This document shows, piece after piece, positions 1 to 11,935 of a stretch of DNA of 64,000 nucleotides. This DNA comes from Nageia nagi (lineage: Eukaryota > Pinophyta): assembly GCA_050084985.1 (NCBI GenBank), contig JBITNC010000001.1:49104001-49168000 (forward strand), read 5' to 3'. The notes under the pieces were generated by a model. That model worked only from the letters and a program-made list of their open reading frames with translations, did not search any database and was not told the DNA's origin. How positions within the stretch are numbered: the stretch's first letter is position 1; every line of letters starts with the position of its first letter. The translations under genes and the position numbers were made by a program.

Positions 1-1373
1 CATTGTGCACAAACAGTGGGTCGAATCCAAAATCTATTCGACACCCACCTAGTTTTTTTTCCATGCATAACCTTTCCATGAAACCAAAATCTAAAAAAAC
101 CTATCGATTTCACTAAAAACATGATTTTTCCCCCCAAAAGACATAAAACAATGATTTTTGAATTTAAATTTTGCAAATATATTCAAATTCAGGCATCAAA
201 TTGCAAAACATATAGAAACCCACCTAGTTATTTGATCCCAATTAGGTAGCCATGAACTATATTTCATTGAAAATGGATAATTTTTATGATTGTAGCCCAT
301 TTTTGCACTCCCAAACCTTAGGCAAAGTCTAATTTTGCAACTCAGGCTAGATGCATCGTGCATAGGGCACATGCTCCTAAGCATATTATGCTTAGGCCTA
401 GGCACACTGCACCTAGCTTATAACCCATTTTGGGCTCTATTTTTGCTCATTTTTCAAAATTTTGACTTCCAAATTGCATGTTTGAGCATTTTTGAAGGGT
501 TATTTCTTGAATTTAACATTTTGTAAATTGAATTGAACCTTTATTTTCACAATTTCATCAAAGTTTGTAAGGTGAATTATTTTTTTTGTCCAAAACACAT
601 AATTTTGATTTTTTTTTTTGCAAAAATGTCAAGTTGGCTGTTGTGACTTCAAAATTTTTTTGGTTGGCATCTTAAGACACTGAAAAAATATTAAACACCA
701 AAAAATTCATATTTCTTATTGAGTTGATGTTATGGTGTAAAATTTAGTAGTTATTCATGTTGGTTGCAAATTTGCTTTTCTTGCAAAAAAAAGTTCATCT
801 AATGCACAATTTTGCTTAATTGTTGCACTCTTGCTTATTGAATATTGTAAAATTCATAAATTCATGAGGTAAATTTATCTAATAAGATATTAGCATGGTT
901 TCCACTAAGACAATAATTGGTTGGCATTCTCTTGTAATTTTTGAAATGTACCTCATGTACATTTGTTGAAAAGTTTGCAAATTGTACCATGTAAGCAAGT
1001 GTTTTTAATGTGATGTTAACAATTTTTGGTACGATAATACTAGGTATAAGCTACCCCAATATGAATTGGGACATATGTTACATACACAAACTATAATTTA
1101 GTTTGGAAGTGCTATAATCAAAAATAGGTATTGGAAAAACATTTGGACATGATGAAACTCTTTGTATAGTGGATTCGATATCACAATGAAGATGAATAAC
1201 ATTTTGAAATATTTACAAATACAACTTTGGTATTTAGATAGATTAGGTGGGATGAATGGTAACATGAATGACTTAGTTGGTTTATGGTTTTTTATAGCCA
1301 AAAGAGACACTATATATGTGACATAGGTTTTGCAAGCTATATGTACAACTTCAACATGAGATTCCAGCACCAA
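1..1373. other. AT-rich stretch without recognisable gene
   Basis: Poly-T/poly-A rich sequence. The short open frames here (up to 91 codons) lack recognisable motifs and look like chance frames. The only structure I can point to is the palindrome at 376-396. It may be old retroelement flank, but I cannot show that. Confidence 0.6.
376..396. repeat. perfect short palindrome
   Basis: CCTAAGCATA, one central T, then its reverse complement TATGCTTAGG. The arms are 10 bp with a 1-base centre, directly followed by GCCTAGGC. It could form a short hairpin or be a protein site; no function is implied. Confidence 0.7.
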
Positions 1374-1638
1374 TCTTATGATCCTAATGGATCATAATTG
1401 GATTATGGCTTAATCCTATTAAAATAAACTAATCTTACACTAATGAATCACTAGCACCACTTCAAGGAGGGCACCTCCTTGAGAATCACTTATCACATAA
1501 AACCAAACTCATTCATACCTTCATAATAATAGGGAAACCCCCTATAAATAGTTTTTATAGCATAAGTAACCCAATGTATAGTGCATATGGAACTAAACAT
1601 AAGTCCTATTCCTAATATCATGTTATGGGGTCATAACA
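1374..1638 (-). repeat. 3' LTR of short element
   Basis: Aligns along its length with 4341-4611. Both contain the shared landmark CCCCCTATAAATAG (TATA-box-like as written on the plus strand) and end TCATAACA or a mutated version. The first dinucleotide is TC instead of the TG seen in the other copy. Confidence 0.8.
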
Positions 1639-1652
1639 TTACCACTTCCTTA
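1639..1652 (-). other. polypurine tract of short element
   Basis: On the minus strand this reads AAGGAAGTGGTAA immediately before the LTR, the expected site of plus-strand DNA priming. Its position relative to the LTR and the primer-binding site at the other end sets the orientation. Confidence 0.55.
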
Positions 1653-2708
1653 AGGGAGATTTATCCTCAAAGCTTCTACACACCACACATTAACAAAATG
1701 TAATACACACCACACACTTAATATAATAAGGGAATTTATAACATTCTTACCCCCTTAGACAAACTTTTTCCTCAAAGCTTTCCCAAAAATACAAAGTACC
1801 TATACAATCTGTTCATGAATAACAAGGACAAGAGAGAACTAAGGAGTCTAACTTGGCCATAGTAGCCAATGGTGCACCAAAGTTGAACATGAGCCCATCT
1901 ATAGACACCTAAATATGAATTATTATTTATTAAATAATTAATTTTAGATCCTCAATGATGTATTATATAAAAAGAGGTTAAATAATACCCAAAGCCATGT
2001 AATTCATATAATGTACCATTGTATCGTGGCCAAGGGGTCAAATCTTGTAATAGAAATGTTGATATAAAAAATATCAAAGGCAATACAATCTAAAAGGATG
2101 GAGGGAGGATGAGTGAATAAAATATGTAATATAATATTTCATCTAAATAAAGGTTTTCTATAACACCACCTATTTTTGAGTTGACATACCCTTCATCTTG
2201 TCTCATGGATTTCACTTTCTACTCATGGATGTGCACATTTTAGGCTATTAACAATGTTTGTTATGCATGAATGTTATTATTTTTGAAGTTATATCTCTAA
2301 TACTCTTCATCTACTTCCATATATTTCAATTCATGTGCATAATTCTACTAATTCCACATCTCTAATGGTGTGTATTTCCTATAAATTGATGGTGTGATAA
2401 TTCAACTGCCTAGAGCTCATTGATGATCAGAAGGTAGGCATATGACAACTCATTTTGTATGTACTCAAAATGCTCTATTTATTTATGAGGTTTATACATC
2501 ATTTTGATATCATATATGGCTTGTATAACCTCAAAAAATATTATATATTATAAATCATATTAATGAATTATTCATTTAATTCATTATTTATGGTCTACAC
2601 CATCCATGTATCAAAACTCCACTCTAAAAAGGATGATGCTAGTGTCGAGAGGGAAAAAAATAATGATCTATAAAAATCACCATGTTGCTACTGTTACACT
2701 AAATATTC

Positions 2709-3044
2709 CTATGATGGGTGCTCAAAACAAACACATGAGCTGAGATCATGTATAGTAATGTAAGTGAGAGGAATATCCTTACACTCTACAACTTGCTCCA
2801 ATGGAATCAAACACTCAAAAGCCACATCATTGGTATGGATATAAGGTGGAGGAAGGTTCTCATACTCCTTAATGGGGTCCATTAGCTCCACACCATCTAT
2901 ACTAAGATAAGAGAGAGGAATGTCCTCACACTCTAGAATAGGGTCCATTGGTGCCACATCATCCATACTGATATAAATAAGAGGAAGGTCCTCACACTTT
3001 GCAATAGGGTCCATTGGCTCCACATGGATTTTGTCATGAACCAT
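2709..3044 (-). pseudogene. acidic protein with 22-residue tandem repeats
   Basis: A 111-residue frame built from about four copies of a 22-residue unit. Units share a core like MDPI-x-E/K-C/Y-E-D/N-L/I-P-L-x-YI and carry a short aspartate-rich tail. It sits 3' of the gag-like frame 3051-3287, in the same frame, separated by a single TAG stop and two codons, so the two were probably one protein. The last unit has five extra residues. I do not recognise the repeat family. The position inside a retroelement suggests a gag-derived tail, and the DNA repeat is young enough that the 66-bp period is plain. Confidence 0.5.
2764..3030. repeat. 66-bp minisatellite within reading frame
   Basis: Landmarks recur at 66-bp steps: GGGTCC(ATT) at 2875, 2941 and 3007, and the TCCTCACA-type motif at 2855, 2921 and 2987. 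One further unit lies at 2774, 81 bp away (66+15). All spacings are multiples of three, so the protein frame is kept. Confidence 0.8.
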
Positions 3045-3050
3045 AATAAG

Positions 3051-3287
3051 CTATAGATATGCAAATATATCCTTTGATAACTTGTCTAGTGAATATGCAT
3101 CTCTTAGAGTTGGTGGATTAAACATGATTACATTCTTTGTGACTTCTACCCTTAAGCCACTAGTGAATAAAGGAAGGGATAATTTCTCATCCATCACATA
3201 GTCATCACAAAAATCCTCAAAATCATCAATATAGTGATGCACAAAATCAATATTAAATGGTGGAGCAATAGTATCCATTATTATCAT
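3051..3287 (-). pseudogene. gag-like fragment
   Basis: A 78-residue frame. Its C-terminal part (FTSGLR...NPPTLRDAYSL) resembles the end of Ty3/gypsy gag capsid domains, where a 'GL...V....P.TL.EA..LA' pattern is usual. The N-terminal half is acidic (HHYIDDFEDFCDDY) and not recognised. It ends at a TAG that probably replaced CAG. Gag would package the element's RNA into particles, but this fragment is too short and broken to act. The call rests on one short motif. Confidence 0.4.
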
Positions 3288-4330
3288 TTTTTTAACTAAT
3301 CTAAATATCCCAATTTAGAGTGCCCAATAGGTATTATTCATAACCTCTAAAAGGACCTTTTTACAAGAAATTGAAAAGATGGTGCAATATCAAGATATCC
3401 CAAAAGGTCACCCCTCCCAAAATTGTGCTACCTATGTCTAGCTTAACCAGAGATTTTTTGAGATATTTCAAGCTAGTTTAGTTTAATAAAAGGGTTATCA
3501 ATATAAGAAAAGCATGGAAGGATTTTTTTTCAAATTGTAAGCCTTTCCATTTCCTTACCCTATGGACTAGGTTTGAGCCTTGCCCTTTCCTTATCCCATG
3601 GACCCTTCTTTTGCCTTCAAAGGGTTCTTCCCATGGGTTTTGTAAAATATTTTCAACTTGCATCTAAAATAGATGAGATTCACATAACAAATCAACCCCA
3701 GATGGTGTTCTTTATAGGTGTTTCTCAACCTTAGCTCTACCAAAGACTCTACCTTGCACACAACCTCTGCTCCTCTCAATATATAATTAGCCAATGAACT
3801 TGCTCCTTATGCACCCCTCCTTCCATATCTACTTCACCAATAATATGTCTTATCCCTAGGTCAGTGTTGCTTCTAGATACATGATGATCATCCACCAAAG
3901 ATCTACCTTATCTTTGCATCGTCATTATTTCTTCTAGATTAGCTAATGATCATTCATTGTATCACAAACATAAAATCATCTGTACCCTTGCAAACTAGAT
4001 CTATCCATCCTTACCATTTGCTTCATGGGATCTACCTCCAAATGCCCATGCATAATCTTGAATCCTCTCAGAATGCATTCTGGTAGTGAAACTACTGCAC
4101 ATGCATTCTTTGCTTAGATATGCTTTCACTCATGAGCTTCTACTATAGATATCTCATAAATGTACCTAAAAGACAAAATGGGCATGCATTGCAACAATCT
4201 ACCCATACAACCAAAACTACTCAAAATTCTAAAACCACCCAAAACTACTCAACACATAAAATCACTCATAGATAATAAAAACCACTTGCACTAATAACAA
4301 AACTACCCATAAGAGCCAAAATCAAATATT
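3288..4330 (-). other. internal leader region of short LTR element
   Basis: Lies between the primer-binding site and the gag-like frame. Two overlapping minus frames (3478-3663 and 3591-3794) have no motif I recognise. No stretch resembles protease or RT. Probably untranslated leader plus decayed gag. Confidence 0.4.
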
Positions 4331-4338
4331 TGATACCA
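4331..4338 (-). promoter_or_regulatory. primer-binding site of short element
   Basis: The minus strand reads TGGTATCA two bases inside the 5' LTR (4341-4611). This equals the first eight bases of the common plant initiator-Met tRNA primer site; later bases have diverged. Confidence 0.6.
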
Positions 4339-4340
4339 AA

Positions 4341-4611
4341 TGTTATGATCCTAATAGATAATAATTAGATTATGGCTTAATTCTATGAAAATACACTAAT
4401 CCTACACTAATGAATCACTTGTGCCAATTTCAAGGGTGCATATTCTTGAGAATCACTTCTCACTTCTCACATCAAACTCAACTCATTCTTCTTTGCATAA
4501 TAATAGGAAAACCCCCTATAAATAGCTTTTGCAACATAAACAACCTAATGCATAGTGCATATGGAACTAAACACAAGTACTATTCCTAATAAATGTTATG
4601 ACTTCATAATA
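4341..4611 (-). repeat. 5' LTR of short element
   Basis: Starts TGTTATGATC on the plus strand, with direct similarity to 1374-1638 over its full length and the same TATAAATAG landmark. It differs by scattered substitutions and small indels, so the insertion is not recent. Confidence 0.8.
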
Positions 4612-4614
4612 ACT

Positions 4615-6230
4615 AGAGTGGATATGGTTGCATAGTGTGGGACTAAGATACATAAGGTGGTGGTAAACTCTAGGTACATCACAACCTTGTGTGAGAAGTG
4701 GTACTCATCCACCAACACTTTCCATATACCAATAAGAGAGTGTTCCATGAATCTTAAGGATATGTGGTATATTATTTATATTCCAATGGAGGATGCACTA
4801 GTGATTGGGCTAGCAAACAAGGTGGTAAGGGACACAACAAAGATCAAGATAGTTGGTTGACACTATAATCAACTATAGTGGGGTTATAATGGATTTTACT
4901 ATGAGAATGCCTATGAGTTTGGGATCATAGATAGGTTGAATTGCTTTATGATTATGGTCATTATAGTTTTTTTTCTACCAAATTCTTCAAGGTACAAGTT
5001 CCCTTTGAAGCTCTATCAAGTTTTGAAGGAGATGTAGGATGATGCTCAAGTATTCACATAGGCATCAACTTTCCTATTCCAACTCTACTGCGAGCTACAA
5101 GATATGAAGATAGGGGTACATATAGGTACATTCTTCTCATTATTTATACATGTGTGGCAATGGGAGTATATAGCATTGGCACAAACCATAGCTCTACCTT
5201 ATAATGTAAATGCTCAGGATGTGATGGGGACATCACCATGAGCCCAGGATTGGATGCATGAGAAGTGGTTAAATGACTTACTTTAGAGACATTTTTAGGA
5301 GACTATAGGCCAAAGATATGATCTTGAGATTCTATAAGCATGGACCAATTTGGGTTGAGGATAGGATACAACTAGCTCATACCAGATGAGCAAGATGGGT
5401 ATGTACCTATAGGGACTAGATAGAGTGTTTTGAGTACTATTGAGTACTTTAACACTATGGATAGATATAGGACATACCTCCTGAGCCTATGGTATACAAT
5501 ATATGGAATTGGAGAGATGGGAAGTCCCAAATCATGTACTAGGAGACCTACATAAAGGTGAATATCAATGAGGAGGAGGCTAGAGCCTAGGATGATGTAG
5601 GACACATAAAGGCCTGCACTAGATGGTGGATTGCTCAACATATTAAGAGGGTCAAGGAGGAGGGAGAGGAGAATGAGGGTGAGGCTCTATAGAGATAGGT
5701 TAGATGCAAGAAGGGTTCCCCTAGCATGATGAGGGAGGTCCTGTAGAGAGAGCATATTGTAGACTAGTGATAGCAAAGGAGTAGATAGCTAACCTAGAGA
5801 ATCAACTAGCATAGAGAGAGCATGGCCTAAATTAGAGTAGGAAAAATAAGTATAAGAGTTATATCTAAGAGGTCAAGCTCCATTAGTAGGTATAGGGTCT
5901 AGAGCAACACATGTAGGAGAAAAGATAGAGGCTTAAGACTAGGAAGTTAGATAGTGCTAAGCCTAGTCAAAGAGAGCTAGAGATATCAAATACCATAGAA
6001 AGTATGAGCCACTAATTGGATGAACTATAGAAACACCTATAGAGAAAGGATAGATAGGTTCAAATTTACAAGGAAAAGTTCATATGGAGGACCATTCCAT
6101 TGCCAAATATACCATTAAGTTCATAGAGCATGACTTATAGGACTTAGGATACAGACATGGCCTCTAGGAGTCCACATGAAATGACTAGACATATAGGGGG
6201 AGAGTGCCAAATTAAATACATCTTAGTCAA
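4615..6230 (+). pseudogene. plant mobile domain (PMD) pseudogene
   Basis: The first open part (4657-4860) contains WYSSTNTFHIPIRECS and an NLKDMWYII...P stretch, the 'TFH.P.GE....L.D...LL.LP' signature of the plant mobile domain (aminotransferase-like PMD, PF10536 type). Further on (about 5050-5210) the frame reads FLFQLYCELQ...HVWQWEYIAL, matching the later 'LYR.L......WAWER' part of the family. The C-terminal third (5505-5860) is hydrophilic and glutamine/glutamate-rich. The frame shifts near 5470, and one frame of the tail holds ten TAG, one TGA and one TAA. PMD proteins occur both as host silencing factors and in transposons; with no visible terminal repeats I cannot say which this was. 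Confidence 0.6.
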
Positions 6231-7319
6231 TGGCAAGACCACATAATATATCTCAATATTATTTTGTATAACTTTAAGGATGGATAATGGGGATGATACA
6301 TACACATATATTTTGGTTTGATGAATTACATAGGCTAGATTTAGATATATGAGATGAATGTATTTTGCTAGATGACATTTTTTGTATTAGAGCATTTTGG
6401 ATAGATTATGTATATTTTATGATGGTTTACATGATATTTTATATATATACATAATGATTTGGTTATATGATTTGGTTTAAAATCATGGTGAATGTATTTA
6501 TGCTACTTTTTGTTAATGCAATGGTTATGGTATGTGATAATTTAATTTATGCATGTTTTTAATGTTCTGCATATGAGATGATTATGATGGATTTATTTTA
6601 CATTTACTTTATATGAATGAGTTTTAATGTTTTAAAATGAACAAGAAAACATGATGGTATTATGTAATTTTTTTGGGATCGAGTTCCATTTTAATGTGCT
6701 AAATGAGACCTTATTTCTCCCATTTTACAAAACATTATGAGGAAATCCATTCAATGATCTTGATCCATGATGAGAAATGATGAGAATATAAATGATTAGA
6801 AACTATGAAATACAATAAGTGAAACAAAAATCAATGCAAACATGTTTAGAACCAACTTATATTTGAATGTCTAAGATGAGCTCTAACCCCAAGTGGTCTA
6901 GGAAGGATGTGTCATCTAATAGTTCCATGACCTTTATAACTTGTTAAGAAAATACAATCAAAAAATAAATCAAGCACATGAAAGTGAAGATAAGACAAGA
7001 AATTGATGCTAAGAATGAGTGAATAGTGGTTCTTGTATCCTTAAAAAATGTAGGAAATATTAAAAGTGAGAGACCATACAAGTATCAATTCAAAATTTCA
7101 AGATACAACTTGATAAAACAAAACTTTGGTAGATGTTAAGGGACCCTTGTAGCTAATTAGTATAGCCTACATATGAATCCTTCTTATATGGGTACATAAA
7201 CTAAAAAGTAAAAGTCAAACAAGATTGTATCTCACTAAGAAATGAGGGTAATGATTGTATGAAGACAAGACATTGATGGAATTACATGATGATTGGGATA
7301 AATAGTTTTTAGAAATTTT
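6231..7319. other. no gene seen; probable 3' flank of E1
   Basis: AT-rich sequence between the PMD pseudogene and the integrase end of E1. E1's 3' LTR should lie here or further left, but I found no convincing direct-repeat partner in 22380-27040. Confidence 0.4.
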
Positions 7320-8375
7320 TTATCTTTTTAAGAACACAAGATGCAAGATAAAAAAAAGGCAAAGCTGATACATAGGTAAAACATGCCTACCCCTAGAGGT
7401 GGAAAGGAAAAAATGTATGATATTAATTGATTCAACTTCTTCCACCCCTTCCAAGGTAGCTGAATGATACACCCTTATTCCAAAGTTGTGTTTAATCCCA
7501 TAGGATCCTAACCAATTTGGAGTGAACTTATCCCTCAAATTCCACTCTAAATGTGAGTGCTATTGATTTTATTTTAGGACCACATTACCTATCTAAAATT
7601 CTAAATGATTGACCATTTTATTGTAAGCTTAATTAAGATGAATTTGAAAAACTTTGAAGTGCTTTAAGGCATTGACATGCCTCTCATCTAGAAACATGAA
7701 TTGGTCTAATCTAGCTTGTCTATCCTCTAAACCTAAGATAAGATATTGCAAATGAATGTGCAAAAAGGGTATCTCAAGCTATTAAGGTATCATATCCTCA
7801 TCCTCATACACTAGTGAGAAAGGTGTGGCACCTATAGGAGTGCAGATGGTAGTTCTGTAAGCCTATAAGATGAGCAGTATCTAAGTGTGCCTTTCCATGT
7901 ATGATATGTTGACTATTTTTTTTAAGAATTACCATTATGGTCTTGTTTTTAACCTACACTTTCCCACCACCCTATGGATAATAAGGTGTATAAAAAGTGT
8001 GTTTGATATTATATCTATAGCAAAAACTTTCCATATTTTTATTCTTGAAATTTGGACCATTATCTGAGATGATCCATGTAGGTATGCCAAATTGACTGAT
8101 GATATTATGCTATATAAATTCCATAATCTTGGGACACTTAGTGGATACCATGGGGTCTACTTATACCTACTTTGTGAAATATTCAATGACTATGATGATA
8201 AATTTGTGTTCTCTAGATGAAAGTGAATTAATTGGCTAATGAAATCAAACCCCCATCTAGAGAATGACCACCAAGCTTGAATGGGTTGTAATACTTGAGA
8301 GGGTGTGTATGTCATAGTAGCATGTTGTTGACACTTCACATACTTCTTGATATAGTTGTGACAATCTCTCTCCAT
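7320..8375 (-). pseudogene. E1 integrase
   Basis: Inserts element cDNA into the genome. The N-terminal part (8375-8190) has a YVKCQQ zinc-binding remnant and SRWGFDFI, the usual start of the Tat integrase core. The core continues over 8080-7960 with SDNGPNFKN, keeping the second catalytic aspartate. The following motif, normally YPQGNG, carries a TAG in place of the glutamine. The C-terminal end (7538-7320) reads FTPNWLGSYGIK, resembling the family's 'F.PNW.GPY.VK' segment. The first catalytic aspartate lies in a disrupted stretch. No chromodomain is seen, as expected for Tat elements. Confidence 0.7.
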
Positions 8376-8725
8376 GTTGGGCTAGTAATACCCCATTCTC
8401 ATTAGTCTCTTGGTAATTACAAATCCACTAAAGTTCCCACCACAAACCAATCTTGAAAATGAAGGAGCACTCCATCATAACCCCTCCTATACATAACATC
8501 ACCTAAAATAATATACTTAATACATTTATATTTGAATTTATGCTTCTCAATGGTAGAAATGGTGGTGGGTAAGGTCCCCCACTTAGGAAAATCCTTGAAC
8601 TAGTGATACCATAGATACTTAGATACAACATTGAGCTCATTAACCTATGGTGGGGGATCCTCATGATATAAGGGTGAATCAAGAGAGGACTTATACATAG
8701 TGATCACTTCAATATACATGACCCT

Positions 8726-9124
8726 TCAAAATGGATTTTGGGAAATCAAGGATCCCAAATAAACCATTATATTTGCAAATTTGTTTAAAAATCTATGGGT
8801 ATCCTCAATATCATATGCTTTGAAATATTCTAATAAAATATCAACCATATCCTTATACAAATTAATACATGGTTGGTTACAAGAATAAATACCCTTGATT
8901 TGGTTAACAATTAGCAAAGTGTCATCATATATCTTGATATGCTCATACTTCATCTTTATTTCTAATTTTAAAACAAGGATGAATGTTTCATACTCAACAT
9001 TGTTATTCATGCACTTAAAGGATAGTTTAAAGGCTATAGGAATGAGAACACCCTTCATTGTTATAAACACTACCCTGACACCTCCCCCTTTCTCATAATA
9101 AGAGCCATCTAAATACATTGTCAT
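8726..9124 (-). pseudogene. E1 second (archaeal-type) RNase H
   Basis: A 132-residue frame beginning MTMYLDGS, with an NNVEYETFIL motif, YDDTLLIVNQIKG and ...FANIMVYLGS. These match the D / E / D / D layout of the additional RNase H of Tat elements (DGS, VEYE, GDS, AD). The first D and the E are present. The GDS motif reads YDDT, keeping its aspartate, and the last AD is changed to AN (G-to-A on this strand). It lies downstream of the RT-associated RNase H and upstream of integrase, the usual Tat position. It would help degrade the RNA strand during reverse transcription. Confidence 0.75.
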
Positions 9125-9418
9125 ATCAAAATCCTCTTATTATACTACCTCCTCAATCTCAAACACAACAAATAGATTGCTATCTAATAATTCAATGTGT
9201 AGAGGGACATCATTCTATTGGGGTGCTTCTACCAAGTGATGCACTATAACTTAACCCTTGATAGATTTCTTATTGATTAACTCAAGGTAAAACTTAGTGA
9301 GAAACATGATCCATTTCACCACCAAAGCATTAAGAATAGTTTTGTTCATCATATATTTTAAGGGATACATCTTAGAAATCATATAGATTTTTTGATTAAG
9401 CATATAGTGTCATAGTTT

Positions 9419-9649
9419 CTAAGCTTTGAAGACTACTATGAGGCATAATTTCTTAATATGTGTGTATCTAGTCTCATATACCTCTAGAGTACAACTTAGG
9501 TAGTAGATGACTTGCTCTCTCTTTGCTTCATTTTGTTGGGTTAACATCAAGCCCAAAATAAATTTGATGGAAGAAATATATAAGTGGAATGGAACTCCCA
9601 TCCTATGAGGAATAAGAATGGGATGATTACTAAGATACTTCTTAATCAT
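9419..9649 (-). pseudogene. E1 RT-associated RNase H
   Basis: A 76-residue frame, IKKYLSNHPIL...LYISS...GLMLTQ...VIYYLSCTLEVYETRY...KLCLIVVFKA, following the Ty3 RNase H pattern 'I..YL..PP.L.PP..G.PL.LY+......G.ML.Q......YYLSR.L...E..Y...EK..LA+VF'. The expected first aspartate is replaced, as in many Tat elements where this domain is degenerate and the second RNase H takes over. Confidence 0.75.
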
Positions 9650-10014
9650 ATCAAAGGCCTTCTGATACTCTTAATCTAAAGTAATATTGATATTCTTCTT
9701 CAATGGCTTGTTGAATGGTCAACATTTATTGGATAACTATGTTATGAATCTCTTGATAGACTAAATCTTACCCTATAAACTTTACAACTATTTCAAGTTA
9801 TTTAGATAAGGCATTTCATTAATAGCTTGAACTTTGTTAGGATCAACCTCAATGCCTCTCTTAAATATAATGAAATCTAATATTTTCCTAAAATAACCCC
9901 AAAAACACACTTATTGGGATTAAATCTAACATTGTATTCTAGAAATATATCCAAAACTTGAAATATTGCCTCAAGATGAGTATCACATGTTTTAGTTTTC
10001 ACAATTAGGTCATC

Positions 10015-10634
10015 CTAGTAATCCTTAACTATATCATGTATATAATAGTGAAGAATATAATTCATGGCCCTATGATAAGTTTCTCCTTCATTCTTAAGAC
10101 CAAATGGAATCACCCTATACCAATATATCACCCATGGAGTGGTGAATATCATTTTATACTTTTCTTCTACAATCACAACTTGATTGCAACCAAAAAATCC
10201 ATCCATCAATGAAAACATTTCATGATCCTCTATGTTGTAAACTAAGGTATCATTGTTGGGCAATGGAAAATCCTCCTTAGGATAATATTTATTTACATAT
10301 TTGAAATATGTTCAAATCTTGATTTTACCATCTACTTTGGGAACTCTTACTAGATTGGAAACCCACCTAGATAAGCAATTTCCACTATAAATTTGGCATC
10401 CAACATCTTTTGCAGCTCTACCTTGACTAATAATGCCTTACTAGGATGCATATGACATGGTTTTTGTTTAATTGGTTTTGCATCAAGTTTTAAAGTTAAT
10501 TGATGCACCATAATACTAGTATCCAACCCTAACATATCCTGATGTGTATAAGAAAATACCCTCACTTTCTTCTTGTTCTCTTTACTATATTTTGTAAGCT
10601 CATTTGTATCAATAACTTTGCCAACTTGAGCCAT
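10015..10634 (-). pseudogene. E1 reverse transcriptase
   Basis: Two open pieces. 10634-10350 holds VRVFSYTHQDMLGLDTSIMVHQL, KQKPCHMHPSK and the following 'LL.A.FI..I.Y' segment. 10263-10015 holds MPNNDTLV, FSLMDGFFGCNQV, FTTPWVIYWYRVIPFGLKN and IHDIVKDY, the Ty3 RT fingers/palm with the MDG..GYNQ aspartate and the PFGLKNAG..YQRAM segment. The Y-x-DD motif should follow at the 10015 end, where the frame is broken. Related to E4 and E3 by type, but copied independently. Confidence 0.8.
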
Positions 10635-11189
10635 TTTTTTAATAGTAAGATCATCTCCTAGGTCAATCTCAATTGATTCCTCTAGTAATATGTGTGATCT
10701 ATCCTCCTATTAGTGGTCAATATACAACTAATAAGTGTCTTCATTAGGATCATCATCATAGGGTTCGACATGGCTACAAGACCAAATAAAGCTATCATGA
10801 GTGGCAAGATCAGTAGTAGGAAATATTCCAAAATCACAAGTATATTGATCCACCACATGAATAGCATCAAAATTAAGGAGATGAGAAAAAGGAAAAATTG
10901 AGGAGACTCTAACCATGTTGATTTGTTTGAATAAAAAGGGAGGCACATAACACTAAGATGTTGGTGAAGAGGGTTTTTCATATAGCAAGTTCTCATGAGG
11001 GGAGGCAAGTTCCTTGTAGTCTCCCTTATACTCAATCTCATGAATTTGGGCTATTGTTGTTATTGTTTGAGAACATTTGAAACTAAGGCCTCATTTATCT
11101 TAATAATCATGAGTAGGTATTTGCATGACATGAATCATGCCTTATTCATATTGACCCAAACCAAAGCCCTTCCATTTACACTTTGCAAG
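10635..11189 (-). other. E1 protease-RT spacer, left part
   Basis: Minus-strand frames such as 10946-10728 (ending in acidic DDDPNEDTY) have no catalytic motif. In Tat elements this interval is a poorly conserved linker. E2 inserted at its right edge. Confidence 0.5.
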
Positions 11190-11194
11190 GTAGT
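11190..11194. repeat. E2 target-site duplication, left
   Basis: GTAGT directly before the TGATCC start of E2's left LTR; the same five bases follow the right LTR at 17928-17932. Confidence 0.75.
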
Positions 11195-11920
11195 TGATCC
11201 TTAATCACTAAATGCTTATAGCATACTCTAATCCTCACTTATAGATTCAAACAAAAATACATTCACCATTATCAGATCATACAAATTTCATATAAATTTG
11301 AAATTTACTCAATGTAAACTACAAAATAGCTATCTCAAACACACAACAAGATCAACATAATGATTTATCTTGGTTCACCCAATGTGGGCTAATCTAGCAT
11401 AGAATTAGATCCTTCTCTTCTCATTGTCTATGGACATCATAATAGTACATGTATAGATAAACACAATCAATATAATGATAATACAATCTCCTATAATTAC
11501 TGTAATCTCCTACAATAAGAAAAAATAATCTCAAAACTACAACAATTCTAGAATGACTCTTGGTCTTCCTTCAAACTATTACAATTCTAAAATATTAAAA
11601 ATCTATAATTCTCTCTAAAAATGAGAATCAAGAATGAGATACACTATTAAATAAGCCTTTATAACACTCTTAAATGTTAGCTAAGGAACCCAAACTACTC
11701 AGTCTTCTAAAATGCCACTATCTCTTTAAATTCCCTTACTGACTCATCAAGGTACATGACATTAATGGTCTAAAATTAGTAATTTGCATGCTATTGGTGG
11801 CCTAAAATTAAACACCAAAAACTATAGATTTTGGTATTTGATATGTATCCAACCAAATATACCTATGGAATGAGTATTTTTCTTGAAAAGATAGCCTGAT
11901 ACATGATCTAATTCAGATCA
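11195..11920 (-). repeat. E2 3' LTR
   Basis: 726 bp, TGATCC...AGATCA. Shares long identical stretches with 17094-17927, such as the segment around CAAGATCAACATAATGATTT. It has a single copy of the segment that is duplicated in the other LTR. Confidence 0.9.
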
Positions 11921-11935
11921 CACCTCCCTAATGGA
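11921..11935 (-). other. E2 polypurine tract
   Basis: The minus strand reads TTAGGGAGGTG just before the 3' LTR, the expected plus-strand primer. Moderately purine-rich. Confidence 0.5.

Larger units (their letters stand above)
1374..4611 (-). mobile_element. short non-autonomous LTR retrotransposon (TR-GAG-like)
   Basis: Two direct repeats of about 265-271 bp (1374-1638 and 4341-4611) bracket 2.7 kb. The intact copy begins TGTTATGATC and the left copy ends GGTCATAACA, giving LTR-like inverted ends. Next to the right copy the minus strand reads TGGTATCA, the start of the plant initiator-Met primer-binding site. Next to the left copy it reads AAGGAAGTGGT, a plausible polypurine tract. The element therefore runs on the minus strand. 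No RT, RNase H or integrase is visible; the only coding relics are gag-like (2709-3287). The flanking five bases are ACCAA and ACTAG, at best a decayed target duplication. The size and the lack of pol match the TR-GAG class of small plant LTR elements. Confidence 0.75.

Noticed and set aside
1374-1378. Target duplication for the short LTR element
   Set aside because: Flanks ACCAA and ACTAG agree at only three of five positions.
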